Below are positions 1 to 7,887 of a DNA stretch of 64,000 nucleotides, piece by piece (within the stretch, counting starts at the first letter, position 1; every line of letters begins with the position of its first letter). The position numbers and the translations under genes are program-made. Source of the stretch: Micromonospora fulviviridis (GTDB lineage Bacteria > Actinomycetota > Actinomycetes > Mycobacteriales > Micromonosporaceae); NCBI RefSeq assembly GCF_014648395.1, contig NZ_BMRA01000005.1, forward strand, positions 27,557-91,556, given 5' to 3'. The notes under the pieces are model-generated. The model saw nothing but the letters and a program-made list of their open reading frames with translations. It made no database searches and was not told where the DNA came from.

Positions 1-223
1 CGCGCTCGGCCGTGGCGACGAGCATCGCCCGCAGTCCGGTGCGGAATTCGCCGTCCACCTCGACGTCGGGCCGGTCGGCGGTGAGCCGCCGGCTCACCGC
101 GACGAGCGCCGCGAGTTCGTCGTCGGACCGGGAACGGACGTGGTGCCGCCGGCCGCCGTTGGCCTCGTCGAGGAGTTGCGCGAAGCGCTCGGCACGCCGA
201 CGGGAGAAGAGGTCGCTGTCCAC
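1..223 (-). CDS. rsbN: DUF5667-type anti-sigma factor, partial (RsbN-like)
   Basis: Only the first 74 codons are in the window; the gene runs off the left edge. The GTG start (221-223) has a GAGAGGGGG ribosome site just upstream. The visible N-terminus (VDSDLFSRRRAERFAQLLDE onward) is a charged cytoplasmic segment with a conserved FAQLLDEANG core, like the N-terminus of DUF5667 proteins that follow bldN in actinomycetes. In Streptomyces that neighbour is RsbN, a membrane anti-sigma factor that binds sigma-BldN. It lies downstream of the sigma gene on the same strand with a 289-bp gap and its own candidate promoter. The function is inferred from position and the N-terminal pattern; the membrane part cannot be seen. 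Confidence 0.72.
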   Translation of the reverse strand, partial: MDSDLFSRRRAERFAQLLDEANGGRRHHVRSRSDDELAALVAVSRRLTADRPDVEVDGEFRTGLRAMLVATAER

Positions 224-379
224 CGCAGGCACCCCCTCTCGCTGGTCACGGCCGCTCTGGCCGTCGTCGTCACCAGCGACCGGTGGCAGCGTGTGGCCGA
301 TGTCGACCGGGACGGCCGACCTGACCCACCGGACCGGGTGGCCCGGGGGACGCCGGGACAACCACTGGTCGCACCCGGA

Positions 380-408
380 GAAACGGTTCGCGCCGGTAGC
401 CGGTTACG
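380..408 (-). promoter_or_regulatory. Candidate sigma-BldN promoter of the anti-sigma gene
   Basis: On the minus strand CGTAAC (408-403) is followed after 17 nt by CGTTTC (385-380), about 157 nt upstream of the GTG start at 223. Streptomyces sigma-BldN promoters have, as I recall, a CGTAAC-like -35 and a CGTT-like -10 about 16 nt apart, and rsbN is a known BldN target. The same two hexamers recur at 60910-60937. No transcript evidence is available. Confidence 0.5.
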
Positions 409-512
409 GCCCGGTCGGTGGCGAAATCACCAAGAGTGATCGCCGTCACGGGCTTCGGAGGGTGCGCTGGTCCGCGCCCGGGGGCTCGCCGGGCGGGAGG
501 GAACGGGTCGGA

Positions 513-1493
513 TCAGGGCTGGAAACCGTCCGGCAGCAGCCGGGCCAGGGCCCGGACCGCCCGGTACTGCAACGCCTTGATGGCGCCCTCGTTCTTGCCC
601 ATGGCGCGGGCCGTCTCGGCCACCGAGAAGCCCTGGAGGAAGCGGAGCACGATGCACTCCTGCTGCTCCGGGTTGAGCTGCTTCACGGCGGTGAGCAGGG
701 CGACGTTGGTGATGTGCTCGACCACCGCCGCCTCCGGGCTGCCCTCGGGCCCCCGGTCCTCCCGGTCGGCGTCGAGCACGTCGCCGGTGGTCACCTCCAG
801 CCGGTAGCGGCCGGACTTGAAGTGGTCGGCGACCAGGTTGCGGGCGATGGTGACCAGCCAGGCGCCGAGGTCGCGGCCCTGCCAGGTGAAGCTGCCGATC
901 CGCTTGAGCGCCCGGAGGAACGTGTCGGAGGTGAGGTCCTCGGCGAGCTGGCGGTTGCCGACCCGGAAGTAGACGAACCGGAAGACGGTGTCGACGTACC
1001 GGTCGTAGATCAGGCCGAACGCCTCGGCCTCGCCGGCCTGCGCCCGCTCGACCAGTGCCCAGACCTCGGTGGCCGGGTCGGACGGGTCGGGGCGGCTCGG
1101 GAAGCCGGTGGCCGGTGCGGCGGTCGCCGGGACGGCCGGCAGCACCGCCGTGTCGGCGGCGGTCACCGCGGGCAGCACGGCGGTCTCGGCGGCTGAGGGC
1201 TCGCTGTTCGCCGTCGCCTCACCGCGCCGGCCCTGGGCCGGCATGGTGGGCCGGGACGGGGCGCCGAGCCGGCCGGCGGCGGGCTTCGCGTTGCCCCCGG
1301 GCGTCGCGGGGCGCGGCGGCGCCTCGTTGTGGTGTGTGCGGTTGCGGACCCGCCGCCCCTCGCCGCGTACCGCGAGGCCGCGCATTCCGTCGGCGGCCGC
1401 CCGTGGAGCGGGCTCCAGGCGTTCGTTGACGGGTGTTCGCTGGGTCGGGCCGGTCACTCCGGCCGGCCGGTCCGCGTAACCGAAGGTGGTCAC
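513..1493 (-). CDS. bldN: RNA polymerase ECF sigma factor, BldN family
   Basis: A 326-residue sigma factor. The GTG at 1491-1493 is chosen because GGGGAGG sits 4 nt upstream; the open frame runs further but without a better site. Residues ~1-140 are a low-complexity Ala/Pro/Arg-rich extension, followed by sigma region 2 (LIYDRYVDTVFRFVYFRVGN, then DTFLRALKRIGSFTWQGRD) and region 4 (QQECIVLRFLQGFSVAETAR, then MGKNEGAIKALQYRAVRALA). The C-terminal block is close to Streptomyces BldN as I remember it. That protein is made as a pro-form with an N-terminal extension; the extension here looks longer, so processing is possible but unproven. BldN governs aerial development in Streptomyces. The partner anti-sigma gene lies downstream. 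Confidence 0.88.
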   Translation of the reverse strand: MTTFGYADRPAGVTGPTQRTPVNERLEPAPRAAADGMRGLAVRGEGRRVRNRTHHNEAPPRPATPGGNAKPAAGRLGAPSRPTMPAQGRRGEATANSEPSAAETAVLPAVTAADTAVLPAVPATAAPATGFPSRPDPSDPATEVWALVERAQAGEAEAFGLIYDRYVDTVFRFVYFRVGNRQLAEDLTSDTFLRALKRIGSFTWQGRDLGAWLVTIARNLVADHFKSGRYRLEVTTGDVLDADREDRGPEGSPEAAVVEHITNVALLTAVKQLNPEQQECIVLRFLQGFSVAETARAMGKNEGAIKALQYRAVRALARLLPDGFQP

Positions 1494-2112
1494 CGCGCCT
1501 CCCCGATCCAGGCGGGGCACGGCCGCACCGGCCGCCGGGGCGTCACGGCGGGACCGGGTACGCCCCGGCCGCGTGCGGCCGTTCCGGGACGTGCCGACGG
1601 GCGGCACGTCTCCTTGAGGTGCTGGTCCAATGCGCTCACAGGCACGGGGGCCTCCTCGGGCTGAGGGGTGTCGACTCACGGCAAATGGGGTGAGCCGACC
1701 CGAGTGATGATAGGGCCAACGTCACCCGCGCGTGGCAAGTCCGTTACACAGAGCGGAAGTATTTCCGGTCCCGTCGCACAAATGGCGGACCCCTTGTCCG
1801 TCGTGTGCGGTTGACTTTCGCGTCGCTACCTGGTCCGGAGTGGAAAGTCCTGGTCGGAGCCAATTTTGTTGCGCCCTCGGCGTGTCGCGGTGGCGGCCCG
1901 GCCGGGGCGGTTCCGGCTGCCCGGGCGACCCCGGCGGCCGACCGGTGGAGGGCCCCTTCCCACGTTCGGGAATCCTTCCTGGCGGGGTGGACAGTCCCGC
2001 CGGGGGGACCGGGGTCCGGCGTGTCCGATGCGGCCGGCCGTTTGCCCGCCACGCGGCGGGCCCGGCGTTGGGGCGTGGCCGGGCGGACGCGGCTGTGCCA
2101 GACTCAGCCACC
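1494..2112. other. Intergenic region between divergent bldN and acyl-CoA ligase genes
   Basis: A 619-bp stretch without a supported gene. It must carry the bldN promoter on the minus strand. TATCAT (minus, 1712-1707) could be a -10 box, but the nearest TTGCCA (1738-1733) is 20 nt away, so I do not call it. Local GC falls around 1700-1870, as expected of regulatory DNA. No tRNA or strong hairpin was seen. Confidence 0.4.
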
Positions 2113-3744
2113 GTGCAGGACGCAGCCCACAGCTCCGCGCCGAACCTCGCCGACCGGCTCCACCGGACGGCCGCCGTCGACGGTGACCGTCCCGCGCTGC
2201 ACTGGCGCGACCGGACGCTGACCTGGTCCGCTCTGGACGCCTCGGTGACCGCCACCGCCCGCGCGCTGGCCGCGGCGGTGCCGCCGTCCGCTCCGGACGG
2301 CCATCCGCCCCGGGTGGCGATCGCCTTCGGCAACACCCCGGACTTCGTGGTCACCTACCTGGCCGTGCTCCGCGCCTGCCTCGTGGCGGTGCCGGTCAAC
2401 CCGGGCTTCACCGCCCGGGAGCTACGGCACGTGCTCGCCGACTCCGGGGCCGCCGTGCTGGTCGGCGCGGCCCCGGTGGTCGACCGGGCGCCCACCGGCG
2501 ACCTGCCCGCGCTCACCGCGGTGCACACCACCCCGCCGGTCGCCGACGGTGACGGGGCGTTTGGCTTTCCGGCCCGGGGCGGGGACGACCTCGCCGTCCT
2601 GCTCTACACCTCCGGCACCGAGGGCCGGCCCAAGGGGGCGATGCTGTCGCACCGGGCCCTGGCCGCCAACCACGCCCAGGTCGACCGGATCGATCCGCCG
2701 GTGGTCGGCCCCGACGACACCGTGCTGCTCGCCCTGCCGCTCTTCCACGCGTACGGGTTGAACTCCGGGCTCGGGGCCGTGGTGCACCACGGCGCGACCG
2801 GGGTGCTGGTCGACGAGCCGGGCCCGACCGGGGCGCTCGACGAGATCGCCCGGCACCGGGTCAGCGTGCTGGTGGGCGTACCGTCGATGTTCCTGGCCTG
2901 GGCCGACGCGGCGGGCGACCACCCCGCGGCGCTGGATTCGGTGCGGGTCGCGGTGTGCGGTGCCGCGCCGCTGCCGCCGGCCGTCGGGGCGCGCTTCACC
3001 GAGGTCACCGGGCACCCGGTGCACGTCGGGTACGGGCTCACCGAGACCGCCCCGGTGCTCACCTCCACCCTGGTCGGGGGCGAGCCGAAGCCGGGCTCCA
3101 TCGGCCGCCCGCTGCCCGGCGTCGAGCTGCGCCTGGTCGGGTCGGACGGCGCGGAGCTGTGGCGCGACGGGGTGCCCACGGCCGAGGAGGACGCCGACGA
3201 GCTGCACCTCTCCGACGACCCGACGGGCACCGACCCGGGGCAGATCGTGGTGCGCGGCGACAACCTCTTCGACGGCTACTGGCCGGACGGGCGCGGCGGC
3301 CCGGACCCGGACGGCTGGTGGCCCACGGGCGACGTGGCGTACGCCGACTCCGACGGTGATCTCTTCCTGGTCGACCGGCTCGGCGAGCTGATCCTGGTCA
3401 ACGGCTTCAACGTCTACCCGCACGAGGTGGAGCTGGTGCTCCAGGCGCACCCCGGGGTGGCCGAGTCGGCCGTCCTGGGTATGCCGCACCCGCGGACCGG
3501 CGAGACTGTCCGGGCGTACGTGGTGCGGGCGGCCGGCTCGACGGTGACGGCGGAGGAGCTGCTCGGCCACTGCGCGCGTAACCTGGCCCGGTTCAAGTGC
3601 CCGACCGCCGTCGAGTTCGTCGACGACCTGCCCCACTCGGCGATCGGCAAGGTACGCAAGACCGAGCTCCGCCCCGCGGCGCCCCCGGTGCCCGCGCCCG
3701 CGCCGCCGATCGAGATCCGCACGGAGGTATCCGATGTCCAGTGA
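2113..3744 (+). CDS. AMP-dependent acyl-CoA synthetase/ligase
   Basis: A 543-residue ANL-superfamily enzyme that would activate a carboxylic (probably fatty) acid as acyl-AMP and transfer it to CoA. The P-loop LLYTSGTEGRPKGAMLSH is near residue 162, GYGLTET near 307, the hinge region WWPTGD...FLVDRLGELILVNGFNVYP near 400-435, and the catalytic lysine in SAIGKVRKTEL near 513. The length is normal. The GTG at 2113 gives an N-terminus (AAHSSAPNLADRLHRTAA) typical of the family; an open frame extends upstream but has no family-like sequence. No clear ribosome site precedes this GTG, so the start is moderately sure. The glutaredoxin-like gene overlaps its end by 11 bp. Substrate chain length cannot be read. 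Confidence 0.85.
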   Translation: MQDAAHSSAPNLADRLHRTAAVDGDRPALHWRDRTLTWSALDASVTATARALAAAVPPSAPDGHPPRVAIAFGNTPDFVVTYLAVLRACLVAVPVNPGFTARELRHVLADSGAAVLVGAAPVVDRAPTGDLPALTAVHTTPPVADGDGAFGFPARGGDDLAVLLYTSGTEGRPKGAMLSHRALAANHAQVDRIDPPVVGPDDTVLLALPLFHAYGLNSGLGAVVHHGATGVLVDEPGPTGALDEIARHRVSVLVGVPSMFLAWADAAGDHPAALDSVRVAVCGAAPLPPAVGARFTEVTGHPVHVGYGLTETAPVLTSTLVGGEPKPGSIGRPLPGVELRLVGSDGAELWRDGVPTAEEDADELHLSDDPTGTDPGQIVVRGDNLFDGYWPDGRGGPDPDGWWPTGDVAYADSDGDLFLVDRLGELILVNGFNVYPHEVELVLQAHPGVAESAVLGMPHPRTGETVRAYVVRAAGSTVTAEELLGHCARNLARFKCPTAVEFVDDLPHSAIGKVRKTELRPAAPPVPAPAPPIEIRTEVSDVQ

Positions 3745-3988
3745 CGCCCGGCTCACCCTGATCACCCGGCCCGACTGCCACCTCTGCGAGGACGCGAAGG
3801 CGGCGCTCGACCGGGTGGTGGCGGTGACCGGCGACCGCTGGATCGAGAAGGACGTGACGGGCGACCTGGAGCTGGAACGCGAGTACGGCGACCGGCTGCC
3901 GGTGGTGCTGCTCGACGGCAAGGAGCACGGCTACTGGCGGGTCGAGGAGGAGCGGCTGCTGCGGGACCTCACCACCCCGCAGCTCTGA
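3734..3988 (+). CDS. Glutaredoxin-like thioredoxin-fold protein
   Basis: An 84-residue protein starting inside the end of the ligase gene (11-bp overlap), so probably translationally coupled. The N-terminal LTLITRPDCHLCEDAK carries a CxxC redox motif (CHLC) after strand 1, and RLPVVLLDG supplies the cis-proline loop of the thioredoxin fold. It matches the short glutaredoxin-like DUF836 family often found near rex/hem genes in actinomycetes. These bacteria mostly use mycothiol rather than glutathione, so its electron donor is unknown. The fold is clear; a partner cannot be named. Confidence 0.8.
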   Translation: MSSDARLTLITRPDCHLCEDAKAALDRVVAVTGDRWIEKDVTGDLELEREYGDRLPVVLLDGKEHGYWRVEEERLLRDLTTPQL

Positions 3989-3996
3989 GCGCCCCT

Positions 3997-4002
3997 TACA
4001 GT
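3997..4002 (+). promoter_or_regulatory. Candidate -10 box of a leaderless HAD transcript
   Basis: TACAGT ends 6 nt before the ATG at 4009, which has no ribosome site. That spacing would place transcription start at the initiation codon. Similar arrangements precede 21370, 41629 and 53380. Confidence 0.4.
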
Positions 4003-4008
4003 GCAGCG

Positions 4009-4656
4009 ATGACCGCTGCGCGCCGCCACCTGGTGTGGGACTGGAACGGAACCCTCCTCGACGACCTCGACCTGGTGGTGCGAGCCACCAACGTCGCCTT
4101 CGCCAGCGCCGGCGGTCCGGTGGTCACCGCCGACGAGCACCGGGTCCGGTTCCGCCGCCCGATCGCCGACTACTACGCGGAGATGCTCGGCCAGGCGATC
4201 GACGACGAGGCGTTCGGCCGGCTCGACCGGATCTTCCACGAGGCGTACCGGGCCGGGTTGACCAGCTGCGCGCTGGCCGCCGACGCCACCGCCGCGATCG
4301 CCGCCTGGCCGGGCAGCCAGTCGCTGCTGTCCATGTGGTTCCACGACGAGCTGGTGCCCACGGTGCACACGTACGGGCTGACCCCGCACTTCACCCGGGT
4401 GGACGGGCTGCGCGCCGCGGTCGGCGGCGGCCCGAAGGCGGAGTGGCTGGAGAAGCACCTCGCCGAGCTGGGCCTCGACGGCCGTGAGGTGGTGCTGATC
4501 GGCGACTCCCTGGACGACGCCGACGCCGCGGCCTCGGTGGGGGCCGCCTGCGTCCTCTACACCGGTGGCCTCTCCGACCCCGCCCGCCTCCGCACCTCCG
4601 CCCACCCGGTCGCCGACACCCTCACCCAGGCCGTCGCCCTCGCCCGGGAGTGCTGA
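4009..4656 (+). CDS. HAD-family hydrolase (phosphoglycolate phosphatase-like)
   Basis: A 215-residue phosphatase-like protein. Motif I is WDWNGTLLDD near residue 9 (the first Asp is the expected nucleophile, the second is replaced by Trp-Asn spacing typical of this subgroup), the motif III lysine is in GPKAEWLEKHL near 144, and motif IV is VVLIGDSLDDADAA near 162. The large insert between motifs I and III is a helical cap, which usually selects small phosphorylated metabolites. It follows the glutaredoxin-like gene after 20 bp and may have its own leaderless promoter. The actual substrate is unknown; phosphoglycolate is only the family default. Confidence 0.82.
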   Translation: MTAARRHLVWDWNGTLLDDLDLVVRATNVAFASAGGPVVTADEHRVRFRRPIADYYAEMLGQAIDDEAFGRLDRIFHEAYRAGLTSCALAADATAAIAAWPGSQSLLSMWFHDELVPTVHTYGLTPHFTRVDGLRAAVGGGPKAEWLEKHLAELGLDGREVVLIGDSLDDADAAASVGAACVLYTGGLSDPARLRTSAHPVADTLTQAVALAREC

Positions 4657-4671
4657 CCGACGCCCGGTGGC

Positions 4672-5334
4672 TCAGGCCCGGAGGTGGGTGAGGACGGCCA
4701 GCACCCGGCGGTGGTGGTTGGTGGCGTCGGGGGGCAGGTCGAGCTTGGTGAAGATGTTGCGGACGTGCTTCTCGACGGCGCCGTCGCTGACCACCAGGGC
4801 ACGGGCGATGGCGGTGTTGGAGCGGCCCTCGGCCATGAGAGCGAGCACCTCGCGTTCGCGGGGGGTCAGCTCGGCCAGCGGGTCGTTCCGGCGGCGCCGG
4901 ACCAGCAGCTGGCTGATCACCTCCGGGTCGAGCACCGTGCCGCCGGCCGCGACCCGGGCCAGCGCGTCCAGGAACTCGTCGATCGCGGCCACCCGGTCCT
5001 TGAGCAGGTAGCCGATCCCGCCCCCGCCGGCCCCGCCGCCGGTGGTGGCGAGCAGGTCGTCGGCGTACGACACCTCGACGTACTGGGAGAGCACCAGGAC
5101 CGGCGTACGCGGCACCCGCCGGCGCGCCTCCACGGCCGCCCGCAGCCCCTCGTCGGTGTGCGACGGCGGCATCCGCACGTCCACCACCGAGACGTCCGGC
5201 CGGTGCGCCACCACCGCCTCGACCAGGGCGTCCCCGTCGCCGACGGCGGCTACCACCTCGTGCCCCGACTCGGTGAGCAACCGGACCAGCCCCTCCCGGA
5301 GCAGTACGGCGTCGTCCGCGATCACTATCCGCAT
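4672..5334 (-). CDS. LuxR/NarL-type response regulator
   Basis: A 220-residue two-component DNA-binding regulator. The receiver domain occupies residues 1-125, with the acidic pocket in MRIVIADDAVLLREG, the phospho-acceptor Asp in VSVVDVRMPPSHTDEG, Thr/Ser in VLVLSQY, and the conserved Lys in YLLKDRV. A glycine-rich insertion (TTGGGAGGGGIGYLLKD) widens the beta5 loop. The C-terminal LuxR helix-turn-helix is LTPREREVLALMAEGRSNTA, then SDGAVEKHVRNIFTKL. The ATG at 5332-5334 begins the receiver exactly. The cognate kinase gene ends 98 bp upstream on the same strand, so they form a pair. Targets are not evident. Confidence 0.88.
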   Translation of the reverse strand: MRIVIADDAVLLREGLVRLLTESGHEVVAAVGDGDALVEAVVAHRPDVSVVDVRMPPSHTDEGLRAAVEARRRVPRTPVLVLSQYVEVSYADDLLATTGGGAGGGGIGYLLKDRVAAIDEFLDALARVAAGGTVLDPEVISQLLVRRRRNDPLAELTPREREVLALMAEGRSNTAIARALVVSDGAVEKHVRNIFTKLDLPPDATNHHRRVLAVLTHLRA

Positions 5335-5432
5335 GGGTCCGGTGTCTACCACGTCCTGGACCCACAGCGCGGCCTCGTTCCGGTCCGGAGCGCCACCGGG
5401 CGCCGCGGCGGCCGGATGACGGCCGTCCGGCG

Positions 5433-6737
5433 TCACCGGGGGAGTTCCGCGTGGATCCGGGTCGGCCCGCCGTTCGGGCTGGCCACCTCCAGGGTCCCCC
5501 CGGCGGCCCGGACCCGGTCGGCGATGCCGCTCAGCCCGTGCCCCTTGGCCAGGTGTGCGCCGCCGATCCCGTCGTCGGCGACGGTGATCTCCAGCCGGCC
5601 GACCTTCCGGGTCACCTCGACCCGGCAGGCGGCTGCCCGGCTGTGCTTGGAGACGTTGGTCAGCGCCTCGGCCACCACGAAGTACGCGGTGCTCTCCAGC
5701 CCCGGGTCGAGCCGCCCGTCGGCGGTGCCCAGCTCGTCGTCGACCACCAGTTCGGTGGGGACCAGGGCACGGGCGGCGAGCGCGGCCAGCGCGCTGGGCA
5801 GGCCCCGGTCGACCAGGATCGGCGGGGCGATGCCCCGGGAGAGGGCGCGCAGCTCGTCGAGGGTGTCCCGGGTCTGGCTGACCGCCTCGTCCAGGGTCCG
5901 GCGGGCCGCCTCGGGGTCGGCGGCGAGCTGCTGGCGGGCCCGGCTGAGGTCCATGGCGAGGCGGACCAGGCGCTGCTGCGGGCCGTCGTGGATGTCCCGC
6001 TCCAGCCGGCGCAGGGCGGACGCCTCGGCGGACGCGGCGGCCCGCTTCTGCTCCTCCAGCGTGGTGATCCGCTGCCGCATCTCGGCCACCCCGGTGAGCA
6101 GCGAGTACGCCAGGGCGGCCTGGATCCGGGCGCAGGCCCTGGCCACCAGGGGCAGGGTGAACAGGGCGAACAGCCCGATCGCGGTGTTCAGGGCGACCCG
6201 CGCACCGCTCCCGTCGCCCATCCCGAGCAGCTGGCTCAGGTCCTGGTCGCCGGGGCCGCGCGGGATCGCCCAGTCGTACGCGGCGTAGAGCGTGCCGGCG
6301 GCGGCCAGCGCCCACCAGACGAGCACCACCACGAAGGTGGGCAGGGTCACCAGCAGCCGGACGAAGGCGTGCAGCAGGTCGAGCCAGGACTGCGGGTCGC
6401 GCATCGGGGTCAGGACCCGCCGCCAGAAGCCCGCGCCCCGCTCGGGGGCCAGGTAGATCGGGCGGACCTGGGGCTGGCGCAGCACGGCGGGCAGCCGCAG
6501 CCGTTCCAGGTCGGCGAGCCCCCGGGCCGCGTACAGGGTGCCGGCGAGGACCGGCAGGCCGAGCGTGGTGACCAGCAGCCCGGCGGTGAGTGAGATCCCG
6601 GCCACGGCCAGGACGAAGCCGACCAGCGCCAGCGGGAGGCCGAAGAGCACGTAGCCGGAGTCGCGCAGGAGCTGGCGGACGAGGCCCCGGACGGGTGTGG
6701 TGGGGGTGGGCGCGGCGCCCAGCGGTACGGCGGTCAT
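5433..6737 (-). CDS. Membrane sensor histidine kinase (HisKA_3, NarL-type partner)
   Basis: A 434-residue kinase. Residues ~20-230 contain several hydrophobic segments matching the actinobacterial putative sensor domain that precedes HisKA_3 kinases. The phospho-acceptor box is LRRLERDIHDGPQQRLVRLA, and the ATP-binding part has LTNVSKHSRA (N box), VADDGIGGAH (G1) and GHGLSGIADRV (G2). It should phosphorylate the LuxR-type regulator encoded just downstream. This arrangement resembles DesKR/LiaRS-like envelope-stress systems, but the signal is unknown. The upstream region is shared with the divergent rex promoter. Confidence 0.87.
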   Translation of the reverse strand: MTAVPLGAAPTPTTPVRGLVRQLLRDSGYVLFGLPLALVGFVLAVAGISLTAGLLVTTLGLPVLAGTLYAARGLADLERLRLPAVLRQPQVRPIYLAPERGAGFWRRVLTPMRDPQSWLDLLHAFVRLLVTLPTFVVVLVWWALAAAGTLYAAYDWAIPRGPGDQDLSQLLGMGDGSGARVALNTAIGLFALFTLPLVARACARIQAALAYSLLTGVAEMRQRITTLEEQKRAAASAEASALRRLERDIHDGPQQRLVRLAMDLSRARQQLAADPEAARRTLDEAVSQTRDTLDELRALSRGIAPPILVDRGLPSALAALAARALVPTELVVDDELGTADGRLDPGLESTAYFVVAEALTNVSKHSRAAACRVEVTRKVGRLEITVADDGIGGAHLAKGHGLSGIADRVRAAGGTLEVASPNGGPTRIHAELPR

Positions 6738-7012
6738 GCTCCGAGGCTATGGGCCGGGGACGGCCCGACCCATCCCGTGCGCGGGCCTCTCCGGGGTGGG
6801 GTTCTCCCTACCTGAGCCGGCGGTGGCACCCCTGCCGGACGTGAGACGCGCCTCTCCCCGACGGTGACACAGCGCTACCGGGCGCGCGCGATTGGTCAGA
6901 GAAGTCGGGATTGAGCAATAATCGCCACGCGGCGCCGAGGGAGCTCCGTCTATCGATCTTGTTGGAATGGAGGGGCAGGTGGAGGCGCGTCGCGAGCTTT
7001 CAAGATCGCGAT

Positions 7013-7041
7013 TTGTGCACCTCTTCACAAGCGCCTACTCT
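7013..7041 (+). promoter_or_regulatory. rex promoter with embedded Rex operator (ROP)
   Basis: TTGTGCACCTCTTCACAA (7013-7030) is an imperfect dyad of the Rex-operator type (TTGTG...CACAA). It also supplies a -35 hexamer TTGTGC, followed after 17 nt by TACTCT (7036-7041) as -10. Rex bound here would cover the -35 and spacer. Streptomyces Rex represses its own rex-hem operon when NADH is low, so an autoregulatory loop is predicted. Confidence 0.78.
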
Positions 7042-7149
7042 GTAGTTCCGACGCGCCCTGCTAGCACAGCCGGCAACATCGGTCGCCAGCGGGAGTCCCG
7101 GAACGACCGGTCACCGTCGCTGGTCGAGGATCGCACCGCACGGAGTCTC

Positions 7150-7887
7150 ATGAGTCAGCACCGTCACCCTGGCGCGCCCGGCCGAGCCGGTGCCGTGCCG
7201 GCGCTCCCGGAACTGCCCGAGGCGACCGTCGCGCGGCTGCCGGAATACCTCCGTGCCCTGCACGCCATCGCCGAGACCGGCCACGAGACGGTCTCCAGCG
7301 AGGGGCTGGCCAACGCCGCCGGGGTCAACTCGGCGAAGCTCCGCAAGGACCTCTCCCACCTCGGCTCGTACGGCACCCGGGGCGTCGGCTACGACGTCGC
7401 GCTGCTGATCGAGCAGATCGAGTCGGTGCTCGGGCTCACCCAGTGCCGCTCGGTCGCGCTGGTCGGCGTGGGTAATCTCGGTCACGCCCTGGCCGGCTAC
7501 GACGGCTTCGCCAGCCGCGGCTTCCGGATCGCCGCGCTTCTCGACGCGGACCCGTCCCGGGTCGGCGAGGAGATCAACGGGCTGGTCGTCCGGCACGTCG
7601 ACGAGCTGCCCCGGGTCGCCGTCGAGGAGTCGATCTCGATCGGCGTGATCGCCACCCCCGCGCCGGCCGCCCAGGCGGTCGCGGATCAGCTCGTGGCGGT
7701 CGGCGTGACGAGCATCCTCAACTTCGCGCCCTGCGTACTCTCGGTTCCGGAGGGGGTCGACGTGCGCAAGGTCGACCTCGCCATCGAGCTGCAGATCCTG
7801 TCCTTCCACGAGCACCGCAAGGCGTCGCTGACCGCGCTCCCCGGCGGGCTCGCGGCCACCGACACCCAGGAGGCGATCGGCACGTGA
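7150..7887 (+). CDS. rex: Redox-sensing transcriptional repressor Rex
   Basis: A 245-residue NADH/NAD+-sensing repressor. The N-terminal winged helix is LPEYLRALHAIAETGHETVS through LRKDLSHLGSYGTRGVGYDV. The Rossmann domain has ALVGVGNLGHALAGY (GxGxxG) and closes with a C-terminal swap helix near LQILSFHEHRK. The ATG at 7150 is preceded by ACGGAG; an earlier in-frame start would place the coding region across the promoter/operator at 7013-7041, so it is rejected. The hemA start overlaps its stop, which couples redox sensing to haem synthesis as in Streptomyces rex-hemACD. Confidence 0.95.
   Translation: MSQHRHPGAPGRAGAVPALPELPEATVARLPEYLRALHAIAETGHETVSSEGLANAAGVNSAKLRKDLSHLGSYGTRGVGYDVALLIEQIESVLGLTQCRSVALVGVGNLGHALAGYDGFASRGFRIAALLDADPSRVGEEINGLVVRHVDELPRVAVEESISIGVIATPAPAAQAVADQLVAVGVTSILNFAPCVLSVPEGVDVRKVDLAIELQILSFHEHRKASLTALPGGLAATDTQEAIGT

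Noticed and set aside
1706..1738. bldN promoter from TTGCCA and TATCAT on the minus strand
   Set aside because: The spacing of 20 nt is outside the usual range, and no second line of evidence supports it.
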